DNA of 64,000 nt from Nepenthes gracilis (taxonomy: Eukaryota; Streptophyta; Magnoliopsida; Caryophyllales; Nepenthaceae). Below, piece after piece: positions 12,036 through 22,239 of the stretch; positions within the stretch are counted from its first letter, which is position 1; the number at the start of each line of letters is the position of its first letter. A program made the translations under genes and the position numbers. The stretch covers positions 17,716,021 through 17,780,020 of the forward strand of contig BSYO01000014.1 of the NCBI GenBank assembly GCA_033239525.1, read 5' to 3'. The notes under the pieces are model-generated. The model did not search any database. It saw only the letters and a program-made list of their open reading frames with translations, and was not told the origin of the DNA.

Positions 12036-12938
12036 TGTTAGAAACTTTTGTCTAATTGGCATATTTCGTGACCATATGTATTATTTTATTGATGTCGGAT
12101 TGTGGGTTATCGGTTTAAAATTCATTAAAATTCATTTTACGCTTCATGCTCGATGTCCGCCGAGATGTAATTAAATCGATGCTTCACTAGCCGCCGAGCC
12201 GATAAAACCGTAACATTCGGCCGCCGCCCTCCACCCGCCGAGCGCCCTCTGGTTTCTCGAAACCCTACGGCCGCCGCTGGCCGAAACAGCCCCTATTTAA
12301 CGCGATTTTTGGTCTATAAATCGTTATTCAAACCCTATAACAGATTATTTTGAGCCCCATTTGAGAAGAAAGCCTTCATGCTTCAATTAACTTAGCTTCT
12401 CTTGAGAAAATCCAAAGACATATCTTTGTACTTCATGTTCTAAAGTGTTTTCTCACCATTTTTCTTTTACTTTTCACTTAAAACTTCCATCCTTCTACCT
12501 GCGGAGACGTTGGTTGCAAAGAAGGAGATCGCTCGTGATTGGCAATTCAAGTGGTTCGAGGGAAGATTGACGTGAAGACCGGAAGGAGTCCGTTCCTCAT
12601 TGCAGCGGGCAAATCCGAGGAGTTTCTTGGTAGGGATTCGGGAGTAAGTCGGCTAGATAGCGCGTCGTTAGCACCCGGCCGTAAGTTGATTTTCATAGTG
12701 CATTGCTTGCCGTTGAAGCCCGAGGGTGTTTTTTCCGATACCGTGGTAAACTTCGTCACCAAAAATTGAGTCTTTATCTTTATCGCTCTTAATTATTGCT
12801 TGTGATTGTTTATAGTGTGCATGATTGTAGTCTCAGATGATCTAGTGTTAAATATCTTTTACGTGTATTAGATATTTAATATTTATTGTTGTTTCCGCTT
12901 TATATTTAACTCGAACACGTTACGAAACGTGCTTTTCA
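12036..12938 (+). repeat. 5' LTR of copia element
   Basis: 903 bp, TGTTAGAAAC...CTTTTCA. It is homologous to 15278-16280 but about 100 bp shorter, with several blocks missing or changed in the GC-rich middle (about 12130-12300). A TATAAAT promoter-like box lies at 12314. The 3' end borders the PBS. Confidence 0.9.
12314..12320 (+). promoter_or_regulatory. LTR TATA box (5' LTR of copia)
   Basis: TATAAAT in the 5' LTR, at the place equivalent to TATAAATATT in the 3' LTR. It would drive the element transcript. Confidence 0.5.
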
Positions 12939-12954
12939 ATTGGTATCGTGAGAC
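12939..12954 (+). other. Primer-binding site of copia element
   Basis: ATTGGTATCGTGAGAC directly follows the LTR end. It resembles the initiator-Met tRNA site TGGTATCAGAGC used by most plant copia elements, with changes in its 3' part. Confidence 0.65.
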
Positions 12955-12981
12955 TTACCCCGATCCGCGACCCCGATCTAG

Positions 12982-14760
12982 ATGTATACGAGTGGATCAC
13001 TCTCCGTTCCTCCCTTCTTTGATGGGAGTAACTATGCTTATTGGAAGGTCCGGATGAGAGCCTTCCTTAAATCAATGGATGAGCGTGTATGGGCGAGTAT
13101 CCAAATTGGGTGGACTCCACCTAAAAGTGGTGATGAGCTAAAAGCTCTCTTTGTAGTCAAAAGAAGAACTTGATGCTTGCAATTGGAATAGTAAGGGGTT
13201 ACATGCTATTTTTATGGCTGTATCTCCCGATGAGTTTAAACGAATCTCAATGTGTGAGATTTCTAAAGATGCGTGGGATATTTTAGAAACCACTCATGAA
13301 GGAACGAAACTAGTGAAAAATTCAAAACTGCAAATGCTCACCACTAGATTCGAAGAACTCAAAATGCAAGATGATGAAACCTTTGATGAGTTCTATGCAA
13401 AATTGAATGATATTGTCAATTCTACATTTAATTTAGGAGAAAGAATCCTGGAAAATAGGATTGTTAGAAAAGTTCTTCGATCTTTACCTGAACGCTTTAG
13501 ACCTAAAGTTACTGCCATTGAAGAAAGCAAAGACTTAGATAATTTGAAAATAGAAGAACTTGTAGGATCCCTACAAACGTATGAGCTCACATTGCCTCAA
13601 TCAAAGAAACAAAAATCAATTGCCTTAAAATCAAGTAGGGAAGAGCGAAATCGGGATTCCGATGAAGAATCGTGTAGCGATGACGATTTTTCGTTATTTG
13701 TTAAGAATTTTAAAAAATTCTTAAGGAAAAAGAACTCTTCCTCAGAAAAACTTGATGTGGACTTAAAACGATCACATAAATTTGAGAAGAAAGACCGTCG
13801 TGAACTTAAGGATTCCAAATCAAAAACGACTCAGGACGTTCAATGTCATGAATGTAAAGGCTTTGGTCACTATCGGGCTGAATGCCCAAACTTTAAACGT
13901 CAACAAGGTCAAGCCTTTAAAGCTAATGTGACCCTAAGCGATGACGAAGAAGAAGAGGGTGAACCATGTTATGAAAATGGGCCGGTCAAGTACATGGCTT
14001 TTATGACCTCCATGTGTGGAAATTCAGTAGATAATTTTGATCAATCTGATGACTCTGAGGCCGAGTCAGAAGCTGAATTTGATGGTCTTCAAGAAACTTA
14101 CGATAAACTGTTTAGGGAATGCTTGAAAGCAAAGAAACAAAATAAAACCCTAAACAGTAGGGTCATTGAGCTGGAACAAGAAAGATTAGCTCTTCAATCC
14201 AAGGTTGATTCTAAAAGCCAAGAAATTGAGAATCTGAAAATCTCATTCTCTAAACAAATCACGACCTTGGAATCTGAACTGGAGGCCACGAGAAAAGATT
14301 TGAAACAATTCTCAAATGGGTCCACAAAATTAGATCACATGCTCGGATTGGGAAAAAGTGGTGGAAATAAACAGGGTTTGGGGTATGCTGCAAATATTGT
14401 CCAAAATAACGTGAAACCTAAAACTGTGTTTATTCCCGCCACGAAAATTTCACATAATCATGCCCACACACCCAAAGTCATCAAGGTCGTGCCTCAACGT
14501 GTGAATAACAGATTTGGTCCATCTAATCTAGGTAACCACAAGGCCATGAACAACTCTTTCATCCCTAAGTTTGTGCCCCACCGTCATGCATGTGGAAAAG
14601 TTGGTCACATTCGCCCAAGTGCTACACCATGAATCCTTTGCACAATAAAAAACTTGGGCTTAACATGAATAAACTTGTTGATCACCTTCAACATTTGGAT
14701 GCACAAGTTAAAAGCTTGAATACAATAGTGCATTCAGTGAGACAAGTTTAGGTTAAGAAA
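12982..14760 (+). pseudogene. Copia Gag (UBN2 type, zinc knuckle, coiled coil)
   Basis: Gag of a Ty1/copia element, broken. The first part (12982-13173) has PPFFDGSNYAYWKVRMRAFL, the usual N-terminal motif. A frameshift plus a TAG where Trp is expected (about 13155) separates it from the long frame 13214-14632. That frame holds the UBN2 core (AWDILETTHEGT, YAKLNDIVNS, KVLRSLPERFRPKV), a perfect CX2CX4HX4C knuckle at 13843-13884 (CHECKGFGHYRAEC), acidic serine-rich stretches, and a coiled coil at about 14086-14325. A second knuckle near 14588 has Arg for the first Cys, and a one-base loss then shifts the frame; gag-like wording continues in another frame to about 14750. Sirevirus Gag proteins are known to carry such coiled coils. 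Confidence 0.85.
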
Positions 14761-14796
14761 AATGAGCTTCATTACCCCTTGGCCATTCGTGACAAA

Positions 14797-15277
14797 AAGG
14801 GGGAGATAAATTTTTGATGCACTTTGATAGGGGGAGCTTAGGGGAGATGGAGCGGAGCTTGCTTATTTTGGGGGAGTTTTTTTTTTGTTATTTGCATATT
14901 AGTTCAAGTGATTATTACTTGAGGGGGAGTACTGTTTATTTTCTTTAGGGGAGTCTTGTTGTATGTTACATTATTGTATGTTCTCATGCCTATGTACCAT
15001 GTAATGCCGTTTAAATTGTTATTATCTTTTGTCCTATTGGTACTAACCTTACTTGATTAGGAAACTAGAGTGTCACAGGCAGTCAAGCAAGTTTTCAACA
15101 CTTCGCCTCAAAGCAGCTCGTGTTTTTAGCTATTTATATTATTTTATGTATTTTCTTTGTATCACTAGGCGTAGGTTTTCATGTACACGGGTTTTATCTC
15201 GATGGTGTCTGAACCCGTGATTCTCTTGTATTTTTTTATTTTATGAGTTTTGTCACGGAATTGCCAAAGGGGGAGAT
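14797..15277 (+). other. Repeated polypurine tracts before the 3' LTR
   Basis: AAGGGGGAGAT-like tracts recur at about 14797, 14829, 14840, 14870, 14922 and 14947, and the last one, CAAAGGGGGAGAT at 15265-15277, abuts the 3' LTR. The last is the expected primer for plus-strand DNA synthesis. Multiple copies are a known hallmark of Sireviruses. The stretch has no ORF of note. Confidence 0.75.
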
Positions 15278-16280
15278 TGTTAGAGACTTTTGTCTAATTG
15301 GCATATTCCGTGACCATATGTATTATTTTATTAATGTCGGGTTGTGGGTTGTCGGTTTAAAATTCATTAAAATTCATTCGGTCCGCCCCTCCACGCGCTC
15401 GGGCCTGGCCCAAGGACCGCCCGCTCGCTTCATGCTCGATGTCCGCCGAGCATGTAATCCAGAATGGGGGCGCCGATGCTCATTCACTAGCCGCCGAGCC
15501 GATAAACTGAACATAGGCCGCTCGCCGCCGCCCTCCACCCGCGAGCGGCGGCCCAACGGGCAGAATTTCAAACGCGATTTTTGGCTCCTCTATAAATATT
15601 GGCTTATGTTATTCAAACCCTAAGGACGCCATAAGCTCTCTGCCAGATTATTTTGAGCCCCCATTTGAGAAGAAAGCCTTCATGCTTCAATTAACTTAGC
15701 TTCTCTTGAGAAAACCCAAAGACATATCTTTGTACTTCATGTTCTAAAGTGTTTTCTCACCATTTTTCTTTTACTTTTTCACTTAAAACTTCCATCCTTC
15801 TACCTGCGTTGGAGACGTTGGTTCGCAAAGAAGGAGACTCGTTCGTGATTGGCAATTCAAGTGGTTCGAGGAAAGATTGACGTGAAGACCGGAAGGAGTC
15901 CGGTTCCGTTGCCGCGGGCAAATCCAAGGAGTTCCTTGGTAGGGATCACGTGTCGGGAGTAAGTCGGCTAGGATAGCGCGTCGTTACCACCCGGGCTGTA
16001 AGTTGATTTTCATAGTGCATTGCTTCCCTGACCGTTGAAGCCCGGAGTGTTTTTCTCGATACCGGTGGTATCGAGTTTTCACTTCGTCACCAAAAATTGA
16101 GTCTTTATCTTTATCGCTCTTAATTATTGCTTGTGATTGTTTATAGTGTGCATGATTGCTAGTCTCGTATACATCTAGTGTTAAATATCTTTTACGTGTA
16201 TTAGATATTTAATATTTATTGTTGTTTCTGCTTTATATTTAACGGGGTCGAAACACGTTAGCACAAAACGTGCTTTTTCA
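15278..16280 (+). repeat. 3' LTR of copia element
   Basis: 1003 bp, TGTTAGAGAC...CTTTTTCA. It keeps the GC-rich blocks partly lost from the 5' LTR. A TATAAATATT box lies at 15591. The different block content of the two LTRs is larger than expected from simple base change alone. Confidence 0.9.
15591..15600 (+). promoter_or_regulatory. LTR TATA box (3' LTR of copia)
   Basis: TATAAATATT, equivalent to the box in the 5' LTR. Confidence 0.45.
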
Positions 16281-16980
16281 TGACTTTACAGAGCCAATCC
16301 CTATAATTCTACCAATCTCTCTCTAAAATTCATCCCCAATTCTTCTTAATATTTTATTCCGATAGAAAGAATTCTAACTTGTACATCGGAGAATATATTG
16401 AGAAGCGAGTATCGTATCTACTTATTTTTTATTAATTATTGTAGTGTGTAAAATCCGAATTAGTAGCTTGAGGGTCCAGCCAGACATAATTGGACAATAA
16501 TATAAATTTCAAGTATGTATCATTTGTACTATTTGTAAGAAACATGGTCAAGCCATCAAATCCATCCTAACCAAGATTACAACTGTTTGAAAACATCATG
16601 TTTTCAACGTTGCAAAATGGTAAACACTTGAACACAAAGCCAAATAAGTCTGTTGCCTAATAATATCGCATCCCATGGCCTTGACCTAGAGATGGGTAGT
16701 CATGGAAACATCCACTTACTATTAAAATTGAATGTTAAAGCCTTGGTAGCCCAAATCAATAGGAAGTCCAAAATGTTGAAGTCTTTAAAGAACAAAGTTG
16801 AGGGCTAAACGTGCAAAGCAATAGCTCCACACTCACAAGTATCGACCTTGAAAGGAAGGTCGAAAAGAAATAAGATTATCTCCAAAGGAGCCCGTTGTCA
16901 ATCAGAGATTCCAACAAATCCAAAGGCATTCCTCCAAATTAATCTTTTCTAGATCAAAGGACGATTGAACTTCGAAGGTA
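16281..16980. other. Undefined 5' region of element B
   Basis: No gene seen. It probably holds the 5' LTR remnant and leader of B. A sequence near 16665 (atcgcatcccatggcct) is vaguely like the degraded PBS of the other copies, but is too weak to call. Confidence 0.35.
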
Positions 16981-16989
16981 GGTAAGAAA

Positions 16990-18200
16990 GTCTAAGCAGC
17001 GAAATATGCATTATACCCAAGAGTCTAGATGCCCATCAATCTAAGAGGAAGGGTCATGTAGCAACATACTTAAAATCCTCCCGATTAAACAAGTACTACG
17101 AGTATTTGCTAATCATTCAAAGTTGTGAGGATGTTATTTAATTCCAAAAGAATTACTTAACACAATCGAAGTTGAACAATGAATGAAATGAATCAAACAG
17201 CAAGTTTTTTTGGGAAATTTTATTAGCCAGATGACTGAACTAAGTCAAGCACGATTTACCTCGGAGATTAAAAAGTATCGGCTCCCTTATAAATGCTACT
17301 AACCTTACAATGAAAGTTTTGATCTAATGGATCATTCAGACCACTTTTAAATGTAACTTGGCTTCCAAAACCTTGAGGACGCTATGTTGTGCCTCTATTT
17401 TCCTCTAACTTTAAAGAGAGATGTGAGAATTTAATTCTATAAGGTAAGACCAAATTCTATTGATGCTTTCAAGAGCTCACAAATTAATTTTTATCACAAT
17501 TTGCCTCCAGGCAGAGGAAAAAAAAAGTATCCGTGGCACTTTATTAGGATCTGACAGGCTCCAAACCAGAGCCTAAAATGTTTTCTAGTTAGATTTAATG
17601 TAAAGGTCAGAAGTATCTTGAAACTTACCAACGAGATGAAATTGAAAACCTTCATGACCACAATTCAACTGGATGACTTTTTTTAAATATTTAGTCCAAT
17701 GAAAACCAAAGACTTTTCTGGAGACAAAGACTATCATTCAGGCATCCGTCATAGCTAAGAAGACAAACAAAGTAAAACGGTCAGAGTGCTTGGATTATGT
17801 GCACCTACTAATGACAAATGGTGGAAAAAAGAGGAATGGCGATAACTCTTCCATTCGGGATCACTAGAAGCAAAGAACTAAGTTGGGCATACCAAAAGAG
17901 TACAAACCAATGAATCTCATACCACTGAATAACACTCGTACAAATATTCTAATACAAATATAGAGTCAGATGTTCTCGAGATTGCTTAAATCAGTCCAGA
18001 ACTTGGATGGAGGTGATCAATCTAAGTTTTTTTTCTTCCATCAATTTTTAGGACACAATACCAAAGATCACAAACTCTACAAAGGGAAATTCAAGCCCTA
18101 ATTCAAAAGGGGTGCTTCAATAAATATTTACAAAACCATGGGTCCACACCATGTAATAATAAAGACAATATAGAGCCATTAGAGTAACCATGCAATCGGA
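16990..18200 (+). pseudogene. Gag remnant of element B
   Basis: Decayed gag. The clearest block is around 18010-18130, where phrases equal to FFFHQFLGHNTKDHKLY, followed by REIQALIQKGCFNKYLQ, can be read with a frame change. They match KYCDFHRSVGHSTEDYKTLQ and EIEELICRGHLTKFV of element D. Upstream sequence at about 17610-17780 resembles the gag core and basic linker. No open frame remains. Limits are approximate. Confidence 0.55.
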
Positions 18201-18239
18201 TGGCAGCTAGTGTAATAAGCATGATGCTTTAAGGCTAAC

Positions 18240-18560
18240 CAGTAACAAGGACTCATTTTCGATAGAGTCTATGACTGCCAGTTGAAACTAATATTTATTG
18301 ATAATAAATATTCAACAAATGTTTTCTATCTTGATGTGTTCAATAAGATAGGCTTTAAAAGTAATCAAAAGAATCCATCAGACGGTCTATTTTATCTGCT
18401 AGACCACTTTTCTGTCCAAATGAAGAGAATCGTACAACTAGAAATCATGGGAACATATCCAAGAATAGCTTCCCATATGTTAACCTTCCTAGTTATATAT
18501 CTTCTCTCAGTTTATAATACCACACTGGCCGGCCATGCTTGGAAACTTTTAGAGTGATCA
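18240..18560 (+). pseudogene. Protease remnant of element B
   Basis: A 91-residue frame (18282-18557) contains LIFIDNKYSTNVFYLDVFNK, then DGLFYLLDHFSVQMKRIVQLE and GTYPRIASHMLTFLV. Block by block this matches the D protease segment (VFIDNGSSKNLLYLDAFFKL, GTIQLEVTLGTYPKIASQ). The active-site triad is D-N-K instead of D-N-G, so it is inactive. The next frame (18539-18727) carries the connector MKFLTRYGIRESKVYQ... EKFDLWDEILLQ. Confidence 0.7.
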
Positions 18561-18779
18561 CTTTAATCCCACTTCCTAAAATGAAGTTCTTAACTAGATA
18601 TGGGATTAGAGAGTCCAAAGTTTACCAAATCACCCAGAGAAGTTGTTATTTAACACAAATAAAAGGCCTAGCTCAACCTCAGCCGGTTGAGAAGTTTGAC
18701 CTTTGGGATGAAATCTTGCTTCAATAGGTTCAACCAAGAGAGTCACCGCTAAAAATTTCTCTGAACTCAAATAAATATA

Positions 18780-19640
18780 TTCAAATCAGAAGTTCACTAT
18801 ATCCGGACTTGAATGAAAGGTTAGTTGGGTTTTTTTGAAGTAACTCAAATGTTTTTGCTTGGACTCTAACTAATGTGCATGGTATGCCAATGAAAATAAT
18901 AGTTTACAAATTGAACCTCATAAAAAAACATTAGGCCAATCAAGCAAAAATGATGAAATTGCTCCATGAAAAAGCTCATTACCATGTATGAAAAAGTAAA
19001 AAATTGACTAATATTAAATTCATTAGATAAGTGCACTATTTAGACCGGTTATCCAATGTTGTTTTTGTTAAGCAGAGTAATGAAAAATGAAAGATATGTG
19101 ATGACTTCATTGATATTAATAAAGTATGTCCAAAAGATAACTTTCTATTAATAAGGATCAACCAGTTGGTCGACTCAACATCTTGACATCAACTTTTAAC
19201 TTCATGGATGCTTATTCTGAATACAATCGGATTCACATGAATTTATAATATAAAAAAATAACCTTATTTATAACTGATCAAAAAACCTACAGCTACAATT
19301 AAATGTCATTTGGATTGAAGAATGTTAGAGTGTCATATCAAAAGCTAGTAAATAAAATATTTGAACTCCAAATTGAAAAAAAAATGGAGATGTACGTAGA
19401 TAATATGTTCATCCGAAGCGCACTAGCCGACAATTATATTCATGATCTAGTTGAGACGTTTGAGGTACTCAGAGCATATCAGGTAAAATTAAATCCGACC
19501 AAAAGTGTGTTTGGGTAAGTTGTAGAAAGTTTCTAGAGTTCATTATTTCACAATGAGGAATATAGACAAACCCAAAAAAGATTAAAACCATAATAGATAT
19601 AGAACCTTCTTGAATGATCAAAAAAATCTAAAGGATAACT
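18780..19640 (+). pseudogene. Reverse transcriptase remnant of element B
   Basis: RT blocks are readable through several frames: a DDFIDINKVCPKDNF-like block near 19100, FMDAYSEYNRIHMN near 19205, then SFGLKNVRVSYQKLVNKIFE and YVDNMFIRSALADNYIHDLV at 19303-19518. The polymerase signature is YVDN where active RTs have Y-x-D-D, so one catalytic Asp is lost. KLNPTKSVFG follows, as in D. Dead copy; family identity is firm. Confidence 0.8.
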
Positions 19641-19739
19641 AGAAGACTCGCTACGCTATCTCGAAATATCTCAGAACCAAGTTTGTTGAAAAATATCTCT
19701 CATTCTTTAAGGCATTAAGGGGAGTAAAGACAAATGATT

Positions 19740-20240
19740 TCTGATGGATGAAGAAATGTCGCAAGCTTTCAAAGAATTGAAAGAATATCTAGCAAATCAA
19801 CCTCTATTGACTTATCTCAATGAGGGCACTGACCATGGAGAGAATGTCTCCTACACGGATGCTACATGTCGATGAAGCATCATCATAGTTTAAAAGTGGA
19901 TCTAGGATAGTATTGACAACACCCAAGGGGTTTGAGATCAAATACTCGATAACATTTACTTTTCAAATTATAAACAATGTGGCAAAATATGAGGCATTAC
20001 TTTCTAATTTGAAGTTGGCAAGAGAATGTTCTACCAAAAACTTAATCATCTATAGTGATTATGAGTTACTAATTAATTAAGTATTAGCTAATTTCAAGAT
20101 ATCCAACCAAGATCTAGCAAAATACTTTGACAAAGTAAGGGGTCTTTTGACATCCTTTCATAAAGTAAAGTTATCCATATTACGAGGAAAGATATCTAAA
20201 AAGCTGATCAACTTTCTAAAATGGCAGCATCAGATTTTCT
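19740..20240 (+). pseudogene. RNase H remnant of element B
   Basis: After the RT connector (EELKEYLANQPLLTYL-like near 19770) the sequence reads, with frame changes, AKYEALLSNLKLARECSTKN and LIIYSDYELL, then DLAKYFDKVRGLL at about 19980-20150. This corresponds to D (TEALLATLRLANECSAKRLV, VYSDSKLIVNQVNGNFEVSN), a second, archaeal-like RNase H segment known in the Tat lineage. Stops prevent any product. Confidence 0.65.
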
Positions 20241-20379
20241 AAAATAGTATTCCTAAGATTTGAGAAAAATACTTAAAAAACCAAACATTGAAGAGTAGGA
20301 TGAAATGCTCCAAGTTTCTAACGAGATAACTTAGATGACCCCATACTAGAGGTACCTTAAAGAAAGATGCTTTTGGATC

Positions 20380-21460
20380 ACCTTGTGGAGGCTAAGCGCA
20401 TTATAAAAAAAGTCAATTAGCACACTCTTTTGAACAACATAGTCTATAAGGGAGGCTACTCGATTCCTTATATGCATTATCTAACTCTCAAGGAAGCTAA
20501 TTGTGTCCTCTGCAATGTGCATCTCAGCATCTATAGAACACATTTATAAGGCAAAAATTTAGCTTTTAAATCATGCGATAAAGTTACTATTGACTAACCA
20601 TAAAAAAAGATGAAATAAAGTTCGTCAAAAAATATGAGAATTATCATATTTCTAGTAACATACACAGGCAATCTCATGCATAACTTTAAGCTTTGCAAGC
20701 ACTTTTGCCATTCACACAATAAAGATTAGACATCATAGGTTCAATTCTAATAGTAACTGGGTAAAAAAAATTTATTATCGTTATAGTGGCTTACTACTTG
20801 AAATTGATAGAAGCATCTCTGTTTGTTTGGAATATCAGAGGTTATAATGATTGACAATAGTACCTATTTTTCTAGCAAAATGTTTATAAAATATTGCGCT
20901 AGCTTAGGGATTAGGTTTGTCCACATCTAAATCTCCCACCCTTAGACAAACAAGTAAAAATAACAAACCAGACAATACTGAATTGGAGAAAAACAAGGCT
21001 CGATGAGGTACGAGGTGCTTAGTAGACGAACTTGCATCCATTTTGTGGGCCTATTGAACGACTCCAAGAGAACCAACTTGGGAAACTCCCTTTAGTCTTT
21101 ATTATCGTTATCAAGTTAAGAATTTTACTCCCGGCCAAAATTCTCAACTCATGGGACAAAATTGAATCTCTTAGAGGAAGCAAGAGACACGACACGTATG
21201 TGATTGACAGCCTATCAGTAGAGAGTCGCTCAATACTACAATAAGAGAGTAAAGGTATAAACTTTCAAGGTTGGTGATTTGATATTAAGGAATATAAAGG
21301 CAACCAAGAAGCTAGCTAATAGAAATAGACTATCCCCAATATAGGAGGAACCATTCCTAGTATTGGCAAGCTACGTGCTCAAAACAAGAAGCTAGTTCCT
21401 TGAACTTGAAATGCCCATCATCGCAAAAAATATTATCAATAGCGAGATTGACTTAGAATT
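20380..21460 (+). pseudogene. Integrase remnant of element B
   Basis: Weak integrase-like blocks: a DHLVEAKRIIKKVN-type stretch near 20380, a core fragment around 20830-20960, and the C-terminal part near 21240-21450 reading VKTFKVGDLILRNIKATKKL, followed by NRLSPI. The latter matches D (ARQFDVGDLILRGIEATGKL). It ends near a block like KLVP...NAHHRKKYYQ, the same C-terminus as in C and D. Heavily broken. Confidence 0.6.
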
Positions 21461-21919
21461 ATAAAGGTAAGTTCTAACCTCCACCTTTGAGTGGTTGTAT
21501 GTTATATTTAACTATTTCCTCTCGTTAATAAAATTCAATATTTACATTTCATTTACTATTAATTTGCATGCTTATATGTGATAACATAACCATCATTGAA
21601 CTGGAGTCAAATAGTTAGTCTGAATACATTGTCTATGAATGCACCGATTCTAATGAATGGTCATAATGTATGTTTAGTAAACCACATGACCTTAAGCATG
21701 GTCACACATCAATAATTCTAAAAGACTCAGAGACTTAAGAACTAACCATTTTATTTCCTTTTGAGAGGTCAAAACACAGGTTAGATAAAGTCAAACAAGA
21801 CAAGACTTGTAATAGTCATTCGCCATATAAAACTTCAAGAGTGCTTCCACGTATAAGTGCTAATATGCCCTTCTACGAGTTGTGCACGATTAATCAAATG
21901 GTTAAAAACTAGAGTCCAA

Positions 21920-22110
21920 CTTGATTGGTGAAAATGGTCAAATGGCTTAGCTAGCAATAAAGTCATTCATCTTTTGATTGCTTAATTGGTGACAATAGCC
22001 GAGAGGCTTAGCCAGCAAAACAATTGACCTTCTTACAGTTACCAAATCAGCAACAACAGCCAAAAGATTTAGCTGATAATTTGGCCATCAGTTGGCTAAT
22101 AATTTAATGA
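21920..22110. repeat. Imperfect repeats in the 3' non-coding part of B
   Basis: Phrases such as atggcttagctagcaa, gaggcttagccagcaaaa and agatttagctgataat recur about every 60 bp between pol and the antisense gene. Element C has related wording at about 37060-37200, and D has a clear minisatellite at the same structural place. Confidence 0.45.
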
Positions 22111-22239
22111 GAATACATTCAAGGGATCAAATCTTGAAAACAATGTAAGCAAAATAATAATTATATTCAAAGGAGAACAAGTCATAACATATACATTGGT
22201 CTAATGTATAAGTGTTACGATGAGCTCTAAACTTTGTTG

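Larger units (their letters stand above)
12036..16280 (+). mobile_element. Non-autonomous Sirevirus-like copia element
   Basis: A 4245-bp LTR retrotransposon. LTRs at 12036-12938 and 15278-16280 both begin TGTTAG and end in CA. The flanking 5 bp are cgact on the left and tgact on the right, a target duplication with one mismatch. The order is LTR, PBS, gag, non-coding 3' region with repeated GGGGGAG tracts, LTR. Nothing for protease, integrase, RT or RNase H fits in the roughly 650 bp between gag and the 3' LTR. Gag of UBN2 type with a zinc knuckle and coiled coil, plus several polypurine tracts, matches what is known of Sireviruses. It would have needed enzymes from a full-length relative. 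Confidence 0.85.
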
